Made by a program: the position numbers and the translations under genes. From G965218495 sp965218495 (GTDB taxonomy: Bacteria; Bacteroidota; Rhodothermia; Rhodothermales; Bin80), in contig OZ244626.1 of NCBI GenBank assembly GCA_965218495.1, positions 1,984,001 to 2,048,000 of the forward strand: 64,000 nt of DNA, written 5' to 3'. Numbering within the stretch: the first letter of the stretch is position 1; every line of letters starts with the position of its first letter. This document shows positions 1-10,013 of the stretch, in pieces. Below the pieces are notes generated by a model. The model saw only the letters and a list, made by a program, of their open reading frames with translations, was not told where the DNA came from and made no database searches.

Positions 1-2
1 CC

Positions 3-629
3 TTCGAGCCCGCCTTCTATGCCACGGTAGTCCAGGATTGGGGGTCTTCACTGCTTCTAGCGCAAGCACTGGGACCGCGGGCGGCATGCTTGGTAGACCT
101 TGGCCACCATTTGCCGGGCACAAATGTTGAGCAGGTCGTTGCGAGGCTAATCACCGCAGGCAAGCTCGGCGGCTTTCACTTCAACGACTCCAAGTACGGA
201 GATGATGATCTGACGGCGGGATCTATCCAGCCATATCAGCTCTTTCTAGTATTCAATGAGCTGGTGGATGCCGCAAGAGACCTGGGGGACTCCTTTAACC
301 CCGCATACATGATTGATCAGAGCCACAACGTGAAAGACCCCATTGAGGCACTCCTTGTATCGGTCGATTGCCTTCAGCAAGCGTATGCCAAGGCACTACT
401 GGTTCGACGTGATGCGCTGAGCCAATACCAGGACTCCAATGATGCAGTCATGGCCGAAAGGACGCTGAAGTCAGCATTCGACGCTGATGTGCGCCCGCTT
501 GTGGCCGAAGCCCGCCGCAGAAACGGCGCTGCACTGGACCCGGTTGCAGCATTTAGAGCCTCCCGCTACCGGGCCGAGGTGTCCAAGGTCCGCGCCAGCA
601 CTGCGTATACACCGCCCCAAAGCCTGTGA
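3..629 (+). CDS. rhaI: Sugar isomerase, L-rhamnose isomerase (RhaI) type, 3' part
   Basis: C-terminal 208 residues of a TIM-barrel sugar isomerase; the reading frame is open from base 3, so the start lies outside the window. The stretch LVDLGHHLPGTNVEQ followed by GGFHFNDSKYGDDDLTAGS is characteristic of the RhaI-type L-rhamnose isomerases, in which the His and Asp residues coordinate the catalytic divalent metal ions. These cytoplasmic enzymes interconvert L-rhamnose and L-rhamnulose (or related ketoses) in deoxysugar catabolism. The C-terminal part (QYQDSNDAVMAERTLKSAF, then a basic tail) also fits the family. An insertion sequence begins about 80 bases downstream of the stop. The family assignment is strong; the exact sugar is inferred. 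The symbol refers to the family, not a proven substrate. Confidence 0.85.
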   Translation, partial: FEPAFYATVVQDWGSSLLLAQALGPRAACLVDLGHHLPGTNVEQVVARLITAGKLGGFHFNDSKYGDDDLTAGSIQPYQLFLVFNELVDAARDLGDSFNPAYMIDQSHNVKDPIEALLVSVDCLQQAYAKALLVRRDALSQYQDSNDAVMAERTLKSAFDADVRPLVAEARRRNGAALDPVAAFRASRYRAEVSKVRASTAYTPPQSL

Positions 630-710
630 CACGCAGTGGGCGCTTGCCATTCTGCAAACGACTCTGCCTTCCTACAGCAAGTGCCGACTTCATCTGCAAC
701 AAAGCTTACC

Positions 711-2512
711 TAGTGATTGACCGAAAACCCCCTTTGCCGGGCGTAGGGCGCGTAGGTGCAGTCGTTTTTTGAGTTCGTTCACGGTCCGCTTCGAGTGTTT
801 CGGCCAGGCTGGCGTCTCTTGCGCACGCGCACGGGCAGTTTTCGGCTCGAATGACGTTGTATTCCTATCGGGAGGGCATACGTGTCCCTTGCGCCCTGTG
901 CGGGGCCGCGAATTGGGGACCTTTCTACGAGGTGGTAGCGGGCCTACGCCGCGCGCTTTCGCCGACGCCTTATTCGAGCCCGTTCCTGGTCGCGTACCAG
1001 GCAGCCCAGCCGGTGCACGTTGACCGCCAGCACCGACAGGCTCACCATCAGCGCGAAGTTCTCCGGACTCTTCTCCCGCACCAGCGCACCGCCGCGAAGT
1101 CCAAAGTTGGCCAGACACGACTCGACGGCTGGATGCTGCTGCCGCGCTGCCTTGAACGCAGGCGCGCGCTCCCGCGCTCGCTCCACCAGAGAAAGCTTGC
1201 CCTTCTTCGGAAGCGCATTGACCGCCAGCCGCGTATCCAATGCCTCTCGATTCTTCATACTGTGAAAGCCCCGGTCAAAGCTGCACGTATTGAATTCTGG
1301 AAAAGCTGCCTGAACCGCGTCAATGATCGGTACCGCCACCTCTACATCCGACGTGTCCCACAGGATGTGATAAGCCAATATGAACTGGTACTCATCTTCT
1401 ACCACTGCAACCGGAAGGCCCAGCTCCGCCAGCACCCCCGCCTTGCCTTTGCTGATCCACCGCGTATGCGGCTTGTGGATGGAAAACACCTTCTCCGCAT
1501 GCGGAATCTTCTCACCCAAGAGGATGCGACGCCTGATTTGATCCACCAAAAGGTCCACATGGCGCAGGTAATACGTGATCTCCGCTTGTGCCGCCGCCGA
1601 TTTCTCCACCGTGGCCAGGGCATCCAGCAGCGTCCGGGCATGCGCGGCATTCTGCGTGCACCGGCGCAAGTACGCCTTCACTCCCTTCGGATTCTGCCGG
1701 TAGCGCGCGGCCGTCCGCACCCGGCTGAAGGCCTGGTGCACCTTCCTCGTGCGATCCGCATGCTTGCGCCAGCCCGGAAGAGCGAATGCCGTAGCCGCCC
1801 GTGCACTCACACGTATCAGACCCCGAACCGCATCCCAGCACAGGCTCACATCGGTGGGATAGTGCACATGCGTCTTAACCACCCTGGAATCGCAGCGACC
1901 GCGTAGCGCGGCTCCAGACTTTTTGCCAGCCACCTCGTGCCCGGTCCGCACGATCAAATGGATCACCTCGTCGATCAGCTCCGGCGTCAAAAGCTGAACG
2001 TTGTCCACCAGTCGCTGCCTGCTGTACTTCACCGCATCAAACCCGGCCTCGCCATGCCCCAACAGCTCCCGCAGCAAAAGATCGTTGTTCGCCCGGTACA
2101 ACAAAGCATCGTAGTCCAGATCCAGGCACTGCTTCACAATGGCAAACACGATGAGTCGCCATAGATCCAACCCCGGTCGCCCCACGTCTCTGCGCGTTCC
2201 CGGCTGAAAATGCGTCTCCAGAATCGTGAACAAGGCCGCACGCGATTCCGCCTTGCAGTAGACGCACTGCAGACCCTTGAGCACCGCACTCATGTCGTCG
2301 CGCATTCTCGGGTCTATGGCTATCTCCTCAATCGGCGTACTGTCGAGTGCACGGCACTCCGGGACAATCTTGCGCATGGTTTTCTTGGCGAATGTGAGCC
2401 GTTTTGTGCCCTTAAACGCCCAAATCGGCTAAACGTCCCTCAGATTCACAGCCAATTGGTAGATATAACTGGTTGTTGTGTACAGACTTAAAGGATTTTC
2501 GGACAAGCACTA
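711..2512 (-). mobile_element. Insertion sequence, ISNCY type, about 1.8 kb, apparently complete
   Basis: The element carries one transposase gene on the minus strand and ends in imperfect inverted repeats. The left end reads TAGTGATTGACCGAAAACCC (711-730). The right end, read on the minus strand from 2512, is TAGTGCTTGTCCGAAAATCC, 17 of 20 identical. TACCTA occurs at both outer edges (707-712 and 2511-2516), so the exact border and target duplication (2 to 4 bases) are ambiguous. No frameshift is seen, so the element may still be active. Confidence 0.8.
944..2377 (-). CDS. Transposase of the ISNCY family
   Basis: A 477-residue DDE-type transposase that moves the surrounding element by cutting and joining its ends. 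The stretches HKPHTRWISKGKAG, LPVAVVEDEYQFIL, TCSFDRGFHS and VNALPKKGKLS are hallmarks of ISNCY transposases; CSFDRGFHS carries one of the catalytic aspartates. The N-terminal third contains the DUF772-like region (DLWRLIVFAIVKQCLDLDYDALLY) and the C-terminus is strongly basic (ERARIRRRRKRAA). The length matches the family and the frame is intact. The start at 2377 (MRKIVPECRAL) is the first ATG in frame. It is the only gene in the element. Confidence 0.88.
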   Translation of the reverse strand: MRKIVPECRALDSTPIEEIAIDPRMRDDMSAVLKGLQCVYCKAESRAALFTILETHFQPGTRRDVGRPGLDLWRLIVFAIVKQCLDLDYDALLYRANNDLLLRELLGHGEAGFDAVKYSRQRLVDNVQLLTPELIDEVIHLIVRTGHEVAGKKSGAALRGRCDSRVVKTHVHYPTDVSLCWDAVRGLIRVSARAATAFALPGWRKHADRTRKVHQAFSRVRTAARYRQNPKGVKAYLRRCTQNAAHARTLLDALATVEKSAAAQAEITYYLRHVDLLVDQIRRRILLGEKIPHAEKVFSIHKPHTRWISKGKAGVLAELGLPVAVVEDEYQFILAYHILWDTSDVEVAVPIIDAVQAAFPEFNTCSFDRGFHSMKNREALDTRLAVNALPKKGKLSLVERARERAPAFKAARQQHPAVESCLANFGLRGGALVREKSPENFALMVSLSVLAVNVHRLGCLVRDQERARIRRRRKRAA

Positions 2513-3605
2513 CCTAAGGAGTAGTTAGGTGCGGACTTACGCCAGAGGCGCAACCGGAAGGCCCATTGATGCTCTTTTCCGAGCCGTTTGTGGGCCGATT
2601 TGGGCGTGGTAGGCCCTGAAAGTGAGGTTTTCGCCGTGAGCTGAGACGAAATGCAACCCGTAAAGCCTGTGGACGGACTACCCATGTTGCGTTTGGACAC
2701 CTTGGGATGCGAATTGCCGAGTACGATCAGTAGAGCGCCACCATTTATCCACTACTGACGCATTGCATTCACTGACTCCGTTCCCTCCCTCACTGCCGCC
2801 AGAAGCTCACAAGGACTGCCCATGTACGTTGTGCGTATCCTCATCAACCGCAACTCCAACCCTAGCGATGCGAAGAACCTGGTTGCTAGGAGTCTGCGCC
2901 GCAGTCAACATCGGGGACTCCTATCCCCCACCCGGACCCGTTACGCGACGACATTGGGGACCACCGTAGGGTGCGAACCTCACAAGCGGCCTAGCAGCGC
3001 GTATACTGTAGATGGACTTTCCCACCCATGTAGCATCGACAACTCAATGTCACAGATTGCTTGGGAATGGTCGCCATAGCTTGGAGACGGTGTTTTATTG
3101 AGCTGTACAGCATACACGTGATCGTAGGGCCGAGCACAACTTCGGAAGGTGCGGTGCCTTGGCAGCCCGTTGAATGCCGCAAGGGACTACATGGCCACCT
3201 GCGCCACCCACCGGTGAACCTGATCCGAGCGCGTCCGGTGCGTCACCTTACGGAGGAGGCGGCTGAAGGCACTGAAGCTGAATGGGTCCTCAGTGCCGTT
3301 GGTAGTACGCAAGCTGCTGTAGTGCGCTTTGGCCTTTGCAAGCCAACGCAGATCATCTGAAAAGCGGACACGTGCTTGTATCACGTGCAAGAACAAGTGC
3401 TCGCTTGTAAGCTCGAACACTATCAAGCTCCTGTAAGAATGGGAGAGACCAGAAACGCATCACGGCGCATGCAAAGGAGGGACATGCACAATGGTGGCGG
3501 GGGCTCTCCGGCCGCATGACTGCTGGCGTGACTCGCATCTCGTCGTTCTGCCCTTCAATGAATGAGCTCACTCACAAGAGGAAGGGTTACATAGAAATCA
3601 CCCTG
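2513..3605. other. No supported gene
   Basis: About 1.1 kb between the ISNCY element and the DUF1501 gene. The short open frames here have no recognisable domain, no convincing ribosome-binding site and no protein-like composition. The part nearest the IS (2580-2650) partly resembles the leader of that IS's transposase gene, in direct and inverted pieces (see findings). Nothing else was recognised. Confidence 0.5.
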
Positions 3606-5063
3606 TTATGCCAGCACACTGTGAATAACGTTGCCGTGGACATCTGTCAGCCGGTACCTGCGACCCTGGTGGCGAAACGTAAACCTCTCGTGATCGATCC
3701 CGAGCAGATGCAGTAACGTGGCCTGAAAGTCATGCACATGCACGGGGTCGGCGGCGACATTGTAACCGAAGTCATCGGTCCGCCCGTACGAGAATCCCTT
3801 TTTTATGCCACCGCCGGACATCCAGATGGTGAAGCAACGCGGGTGATGGTCACGCCCGTAGTTGTCCTTGGTAAGCTTACCCTGGGAATAGTTGGTGCGT
3901 CCAAATTCTCCTCCCCAAATGATGAGTGTATCGTCCAGCATGCCGCGCTGCTTGAGATCGAGCACCAAAGCCGCGGAAGCCCTGTCAGTATCCTTGGCCA
4001 GTACGCTGATTTCCCGCGGCAGATTTGCATGTTGGTCCCAGCCTTGGTGGTAGAGCTGAATGAAGCGAACGCCTCGCTCCGCAAGGCGGCGGGCCAGAAG
4101 GCAGTTGGCTGCAAACGTACCCGGCATGCGAGCAGCCTCACCGTAGAGCTCGAACACATGGTCCGGCTCTCGGGAAACATCCATTGAGGTCGGGACGGAG
4201 GTCTGCATCCGATACGCCATCTCGTATTGAGCGATGCGCGAATTGATTTCAGGGTCCAGAACCTGCGCGTGCTGTCGCTGATGCATTTCACGCAAATAGT
4301 CAAGCATGCGCCTGCGTGTCACGCGATTCAGGCCAGGTGGGTTGTTCAGGTACAACACCGGGTCCTTGCCCGACCTGAATTGTACGCCCTGGTGCAGCGA
4401 AGGCAGAAAGCCATTCCCCCATAGCCTAGAATACAGCGGTTGATCAAAATCGTTGCTCCTGGACAGCAGCACGCAAAAGGTGGGCAAGTTATCGTTTTCG
4501 GACCCGAGGCCATAGCTCAGCCACGAACCTATTGATGGCCGTCCCGTCTGTTGGGTCCCGGTTTGGAAAAAAGTGATGGCCGGATCGTGGTTGATAGCCT
4601 CCGTGTACATCGAGTTTATGAAGCACAGTTCATCCACGATCTGCGCGGTATACGGCAGCAATTCGCTGATCATTCGGCGACACCTGCCGTGCGAAGCAAA
4701 CCGGAACTGCGCCCCGGCCAAAGGAAATGACTTTTGGTGGGCGGTCATGCCGGTAAGCCGCTGCCCCTTTCGTACTGATTCAGGCAGCTGCTCCCCGTTC
4801 ATCCTGGCCAAAGTGGGCTTGTAATCGAACAAATCCAGGTGAGATGGGCCGCCGCTTTGAAACAGGTAGATTACACGACTGACCTTCGGCGTGAAGTGCG
4901 GCTTGCGCAGGACACCGTTCAATCCTTCGTCCGAGCCGGCAATCGCGAAGCCCGGTACCGGACTCAGCAGAGAAGCCAAGGCGGCCGAGCCGACGCCAAG
5001 GCTAGCCTTGGACAAGAAATGCCGTCGCGTACTGTTGTACTTAAGGTCGCAAAGTTCATCCAT
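3606..5063 (-). CDS. DUF1501 family protein with Tat signal
   Basis: A 485-residue exported protein. The N-terminus carries a twin-arginine signal (TRRHFLSKASLGVGSAALA, residues 12-30), so it should be exported folded by Tat. The rest is DUF1501, which has the fold of the alkaline-phosphatase/sulfatase superfamily. Visible conserved stretches are YLFQSGGPSHLDLFDYKP, MYTEAINHDPAITFFQTG, FIQLYHQGWDQHANLP, LIIWGGEFGRTNYSQG and GRDHHPRCFTIWMSGGG. The His and Asp residues in these are the likely metal ligands. No enzymatic reaction is firmly established for the family. It lies downstream of the PSD1 cytochrome gene on the same strand, 270 bases apart. DUF1501 genes are very often paired with PSD1/DUF1553 genes, especially in Planctomycetes, so the two probably act together at the cell surface. 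Confidence 0.88.
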   Translation of the reverse strand: MDELCDLKYNSTRRHFLSKASLGVGSAALASLLSPVPGFAIAGSDEGLNGVLRKPHFTPKVSRVIYLFQSGGPSHLDLFDYKPTLARMNGEQLPESVRKGQRLTGMTAHQKSFPLAGAQFRFASHGRCRRMISELLPYTAQIVDELCFINSMYTEAINHDPAITFFQTGTQQTGRPSIGSWLSYGLGSENDNLPTFCVLLSRSNDFDQPLYSRLWGNGFLPSLHQGVQFRSGKDPVLYLNNPPGLNRVTRRRMLDYLREMHQRQHAQVLDPEINSRIAQYEMAYRMQTSVPTSMDVSREPDHVFELYGEAARMPGTFAANCLLARRLAERGVRFIQLYHQGWDQHANLPREISVLAKDTDRASAALVLDLKQRGMLDDTLIIWGGEFGRTNYSQGKLTKDNYGRDHHPRCFTIWMSGGGIKKGFSYGRTDDFGYNVAADPVHVHDFQATLLHLLGIDHERFTFRHQGRRYRLTDVHGNVIHSVLA

Positions 5064-5333
5064 GGCGGTGACTGCTGGCTGTTGACTCGGGTAACGCTTG
5101 AGGAAATACGGGTACCGTAGTGCTCATCGCGCTGTACATGCTACTGTAACGATTTTCCTGCAGCCGTGCAACATTTTGGCCCGAACTCTTCGCGGCTCGC
5201 AAAAGCCTACGCTCCCTTGCTCCACTGTGGCCACACGGGTTTGCTGGCATGAGCTTGGCCAGTTAAAGCCTTCCGACCTGTAGTAATTTGAAACCCCGAT
5301 TAGGAGGCTGCGCTGCGTCAGAATAGCCGCACA

Positions 5334-8300
5334 TCAACGCTTCGTCACAGCCGCATCGAAGTTCATTATGGTGCTCATGACCACCGTCAGGGCAGCCAGC
5401 TGTACTGGGTCATGCCTGTCGCCCACCAAATGCTCGCCCACGCTTAGCAGTTGTAGCGCACTTGCCCGGTCTTCCCCAAACGACTCCAACTCCTGTTCAT
5501 AGTGGCTACCCAGCAGGCTCAGCATAGCGACATCCGGGTACCGGCTCGTAAGCAGCCTATAACCCAGCGACAGCCGCGCCTCAGAGTGTTCCGGCACGGC
5601 ATCGAACAGGCGCGCAGCCAACACGCGCGCTGCTTCCACATACTGCGGATCATTGAGCAGCACCAATGCCTGAAGAGGCGTACTGGTGGCCTGCCGCCTA
5701 ACAGTGCAAATGTTGCGCTCCGATGCGTCAAACGTCATCATGGAAGGCGGCGGTGCAGTCCGCTTCCAGATCGTGTACATGCTACGCCGATAGAGCTTTT
5801 CCCCTTGATCCTGTTCGTACTTGGTTGCGTTGCGGGTAGCCAACTCTCGCCACAAGCCCTCCGGCTGGTAAGGCTTGACAGAAGGGCCACCAATATCATC
5901 GACCAACAAGCCGCTCACAGCCAATGCATTGTCTCGTAGCATTTCTGCTGGCAGTCTATAGGATGGCCCGCGCGCAAGCAGCATGTTTTCGGGATCTCGT
6001 TCCAACAGGTCGGGATCGGCTACGGAGCTCTGCTTGTAGGTTGAAGACGTAACGATTAGTCGCTGAAGAGCTTTCACATCCCAGCCACTCTCCACAAACG
6101 TTGTAGCGAGCCAGTCAAGCAGTGTGGGGTGTGTGGGCAACGAGCCCTGGCTTCCAAAGTCATCCGGCGTCCCCACTAGCCCCACCCCTAAATACATCTG
6201 CCAATACCGATTAACCGTTACTCGGGCAGGCAGCGGGTTATTGGGGTCAAGTAGCCATCGGGCTAAGCCCAAACGATTCTTTGGGAGCTCCTCGGCAAAC
6301 GGCAGCACCGCCGCAGGAGTGGCCCGCGCAACACGTTCGGTGCGTGCATCGTACTGGCCGCGATCCAGGATATAGGTTGGCCGCGGCTCGTCCAAATCCC
6401 GCATAACCATCACTTCCGGCAGCATGGACACGACCGCGTTTTCTTCCCCGCGAACTGCCGTCAGCTCCTCAAAGTCTGCTTGGTACGCGGAAGAAACAGC
6501 CGTGACGTAGTAGTCCCGAAGAGAATTTACCCCGCCGGCCGTGCTGTCGAGGGTAGACGAATGCTGGTCAGGAGCAGTTTCGCCCGAGGATCCGTGGACC
6601 GCGGCAACCTCCACTGCCGTCAAGCGCCGGTTAAAGACCTGAAACTCGTCCACTGCGATGCTGTCAATCTTGGGGGCCGTGGGCCCTATGTACCCGATTC
6701 GAAGATTGCCGGCTTGAGCTGGAGTGGTCGGCTCACCAGTAGTAGGATTTATGGTGAACATGATGCTCTGCTTCAGATTGTCTATCGTTACCGACGAACG
6801 CATCTTTTTTCCGTTCAGATACAGCGAAAGCCCTGCGGCACGACTGGATCCGTCATACGTCATGACAACGTGGTTCCATACACCAGGCTGAACAGCGTCG
6901 TGCGACCTGACTTCAATTGAGTTGTCCGGGAACACATGATTCAGACTGGCGGAGATAGTCCCATCGTCCTCCATCATGCACAGGTACCCTTGACGACCGT
7001 TGAACAGACCGGTAGTCTTGGCAAAGAGTGGCAACCGGGTAGGCCGGCCCAACAGATTGAGCCACAGGCTTATGCTGAAGGGATCATGGCGATCAAAGTA
7101 GTAGCGGTCGCCCCCCATGTCCAGATATCCGTCACCCCGCATCACCAGCGCTGAACCAAATCGCCCCTCGTCAACCAACGGAAGCTTGTCCGTGTCCCCG
7201 AAAAAGTACCCGTCCTTGTCAGCCTGCGCTCGGTTTTCGAAGTAAAAGGTCTTGTTTCCCTTATCGTCTTCCTCCTGCCGGAAGCCGTCAAGCGGATAGT
7301 GCCCTATCAATCCCTTGGGCACTATAGCTTGCTCCCCAGACTTCAGGCCTGCAAGCCACCGCGCAAATCCCCGATCAAATGCGGGGTTTTCTAGTGCCGT
7401 GCGCTGCTCAAGGGAATCGATCCTTGCACGTAGTGGCGCAAGTTGTTGCTGCGCATCTTCGTCCACGAGAATAACCGTAGGACTTGCCACGCCGGAATAA
7501 GGAGAAGTCCCAAATTCATTTACGCTATTAAAAAAGTCAAACAGTTCGTAGTACTCCTTCTGGCTGATGGGATCGAACTTGTGGTCGTGACAGCGAGCAC
7601 ATTCTATGGTTAGGCCGAGAAACGCCGTCCCAAACGTATTCGTCCGATCAGCCACATAGTCTACACGGTATTCCTCTGGAATGATGCCACCCTCTTGGCT
7701 CTGCAAGTGATTGCGGTTGAAGCCGGTCGCCAGGCGCTGCTCAATGGTCGGGTTAGGCAGGAGATCTCCGGCCAGTTGCCAAGTCACGAATTCATCAAAG
7801 GGCTGGTTCTTGTTGAAGCTATCAATGACCCAGTCCCTCCACGGCCACATGCTGCGCAGGCCGTCATCCTGGTAGCCGTGACTGTCTGCGTACCGTGCCA
7901 CATCCAGCCATTCGGTAGCCATGCGCTCACCGTAGGCTACAGTTGCGAGCAAGCGATCTACAACTTTTTCGTATGCATCCTCGCTTTCGTCGGCCAAGAA
8001 GTCATTGACCTCCCCAATCGTTGGAGGCAGGCCGGTCAAGTCGAAGGTCACACGGCGGATCAGGGTTTCGCGGTCGGCCACAGGAGATGGACCCAGGCCC
8101 TCTTGCTCCAGGCGCCGCATCACGAAGTGATCAATGCCATTTTCTGGCCACTCTGGCGAGTTAACCGCACGCAATTCCGGCCTTGCCGGCGGAATGAGCG
8201 ACCAGTGCGGCTTGAATTTGGCACCCTGCTCAATCCACCTGAAAATCAGCGCGACCTCTTCAGGTGTCACACTGAGGTTGGATTCTGGCGGCGGCATCTT

Positions 8301-8645
8301 GTATCCCGCCTTGACTGACACCAGGCGATGCGGCACCTCGCTTCTGGCGACACTGCCTGGAACTAATGCGTACTTGCGTCTGCTGGCGCTCAAGCGTATG
8401 AAGGCACCAGCCTCGATGTCAAGCCGCATCTCCGTTGTCCGAGCGTTGTCATCAGGACCATGGCAGGGGTAGCACCGGTCGGCCAGAATGGGCTTAACAT
8501 GAAAGTTGTAGTCAACTTGGTCCGGCAGTGCGTCAATGGCCGTGCCAGCGGGCAACCTTGGACCGCAGCCCGCAGCGCAAGCCAAGGCCGCGGACAGTAC
8601 GACACCAACGAAGGCAGCGGAACCTACTCGGCTATGACAACTCAT
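5334..8645 (-). CDS. PSD1/DUF1553 surface protein with planctomycete-type cytochrome c and LamG domain
   Basis: A 1103-residue protein. It starts with a lipoprotein signal (LACAAGC, lipid-attached Cys about residue 27), followed by a planctomycete-type cytochrome c domain with the haem-binding motif CYPCH (residues 58-62). A DUF1549 (PSCyt2) region follows at about 165-385 with a second CxxCH (CARCHDHKFDP). A LamG/concanavalin-like jelly roll sits at about 465-690 (GHYPLDGFRQ, GDGYLDMGG, WNHVVMTYDG). DUF1553 (PSD1) forms the C-terminal third (NRLGLARWLLDPNNPLPARV, SVADPDLLERDPENMLLARG, RRSMYTIWKRTAPPPSMM). Such proteins are thought to couple redox chemistry with binding of complex carbohydrates, but no reaction is proven. 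It lies upstream of the DUF1501 gene on the same strand and is probably co-expressed with it. Confidence 0.88.
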   Translation of the reverse strand: MSCHSRVGSAAFVGVVLSAALACAAGCGPRLPAGTAIDALPDQVDYNFHVKPILADRCYPCHGPDDNARTTEMRLDIEAGAFIRLSASRRKYALVPGSVARSEVPHRLVSVKAGYKMPPPESNLSVTPEEVALIFRWIEQGAKFKPHWSLIPPARPELRAVNSPEWPENGIDHFVMRRLEQEGLGPSPVADRETLIRRVTFDLTGLPPTIGEVNDFLADESEDAYEKVVDRLLATVAYGERMATEWLDVARYADSHGYQDDGLRSMWPWRDWVIDSFNKNQPFDEFVTWQLAGDLLPNPTIEQRLATGFNRNHLQSQEGGIIPEEYRVDYVADRTNTFGTAFLGLTIECARCHDHKFDPISQKEYYELFDFFNSVNEFGTSPYSGVASPTVILVDEDAQQQLAPLRARIDSLEQRTALENPAFDRGFARWLAGLKSGEQAIVPKGLIGHYPLDGFRQEEDDKGNKTFYFENRAQADKDGYFFGDTDKLPLVDEGRFGSALVMRGDGYLDMGGDRYYFDRHDPFSISLWLNLLGRPTRLPLFAKTTGLFNGRQGYLCMMEDDGTISASLNHVFPDNSIEVRSHDAVQPGVWNHVVMTYDGSSRAAGLSLYLNGKKMRSSVTIDNLKQSIMFTINPTTGEPTTPAQAGNLRIGYIGPTAPKIDSIAVDEFQVFNRRLTAVEVAAVHGSSGETAPDQHSSTLDSTAGGVNSLRDYYVTAVSSAYQADFEELTAVRGEENAVVSMLPEVMVMRDLDEPRPTYILDRGQYDARTERVARATPAAVLPFAEELPKNRLGLARWLLDPNNPLPARVTVNRYWQMYLGVGLVGTPDDFGSQGSLPTHPTLLDWLATTFVESGWDVKALQRLIVTSSTYKQSSVADPDLLERDPENMLLARGPSYRLPAEMLRDNALAVSGLLVDDIGGPSVKPYQPEGLWRELATRNATKYEQDQGEKLYRRSMYTIWKRTAPPPSMMTFDASERNICTVRRQATSTPLQALVLLNDPQYVEAARVLAARLFDAVPEHSEARLSLGYRLLTSRYPDVAMLSLLGSHYEQELESFGEDRASALQLLSVGEHLVGDRHDPVQLAALTVVMSTIMNFDAAVTKR

Positions 8646-9534
8646 TCTGAAAGACTTTGCTCAGCCGGCCCGGCGCGGCCAATGCCACGCTCCGCCGGCA
8701 TGCCGTCAGGCGCCGACAACGTTGCGGCTGCTTAGGGTCCAACCTAAGCCAATGTGTCGTGCACACCGCGCGCTACTCCAATGCACGCACTCAAGCGCAT
8801 GAATTCGCGCGCTTCGGTGACCGCCTATCTGCTCGCTACGCCCCGATAGCGCACGGCGCCGCCCGCAGACTTTCCGCCCAGTTCGCTGCTGAGCCTTCTC
8901 TGGGACGGGGGGTGAAATTCTAGCAGTTACGGCTTTACAAAGCACCGGCAGCCACGATCGACACAGAGATTGCCATGGCCACGATTGCACATGGACTTCC
9001 ACGGAACACGCAGTGAATTCATACGCTGCAGCAGGACGCAGGCAACCCCATTCCATACCGACGAAGTTTCGCAATGCACAGGTTTGCACTTCTTGAATTT
9101 AGGTATAAATTCCTACAACGGAAACACGGATGGAACAATCCGGTAGGGTACATGCCTGTAGCGGGTAAGCAATTGGCTACAGATCTTCAACACGAGCCAC
9201 GAATCTTCAATTTTCCTGTCACGCTGGCCAGTACAACGAAATTGACGGCCAGCTTGGCGTGCGCATCGAGTAATCAGTAGAAGTCTCCAGCAGGCAGACG
9301 TAGTGCGTCTCCTGGATGCGGATACAAGCCCTGGGAGCTTGTCAAGATGCGTGCGACAGCAGCTGATGTCGGGACCATCCAGCTGCGGACAAACAGCGAT
9401 CTGGTTGTCCTGTCGCTGGTGTCTGCTGAAAGGAATTGCGCACAATCAGGGCGCAGCAATCACGCTACGGCGTACGCCTGACAAGATGATGACAGTTGGC
9501 TGGCAGGTTCGCTGCAGCCGCAACCATATTCTGA
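8646..9534. other. No supported gene
   Basis: About 0.9 kb upstream of the PSD1 gene. The short open frames have no domain or start signal that I trust. It presumably contains the promoter of the PSD1-DUF1501 pair, but I could not pick a confident promoter motif. The right edge runs into IS21-like end repeats. Confidence 0.5.
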
Positions 9535-9800
9535 CCAAAAGTGCCACTCCAGTCTGCTTGAAAGTGCCATCCTAATCTGATTGAATGTGCCGCCCCTGGC
9601 GGCCGGATTTTGCCGGGGGGCTACGGAATCAGGGCGTCTAGTGGGGCGCTGGAGCATTGCCGAGCCTGAAGGCTTTCGTTGTGCCCTTTTACCAAAAGAG
9701 CGCACAACGACGCCCCGAGCGCGAACCTCTATGCGACAAATCCGAGACGTACTAGCATATATCGGAAATGGTTTAGGACCCGAAAAACGGGAATGAACGG
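9535..9800 (+). mobile_element. IS21-type end fragment with tandem terminal repeats and the first codons of istA
   Basis: Three imperfect tandem units of about 23 bases, each with the core (A/T)GTGCC, lie at 9537-9560, 9561-9583 and from 9584. Repeated units of this kind mark the ends of IS21-family elements. They are followed at 9732 by a short frame, MRQIRDVLAYIGNGL, which resembles the N-terminus of the IstA transposase and then stops. Only this end is present; the rest of the element is gone. The call rests on pattern recognition of the repeats and 15 residues, so it is tentative. Confidence 0.45.
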
Positions 9801-10013
9801 CTGGCAGAATACTTTCCATGCACGGCAAGGGGGAAGGAGGCAAGCGCCAGCTGACAGTCCCGCAACCTCGTACTCAAACGTGATCAGTTACAGGCAGCAT
9901 GAGCTCCGTCCGCTACTTTAGATCCGCGGTGAACTTGTCTCTTGTTTATTGGCACATACCGCTTTCGATTCCCGCGTGACGTATCCGTTGTTAAGGACCC
10001 GGCTCACCAGCGC

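Noticed and set aside
851..1906. 351-residue open frame on the plus strand
   Set aside because: It lies wholly antisense to the intact ISNCY transposase and has no domain; it is a shadow of high-GC coding sequence.
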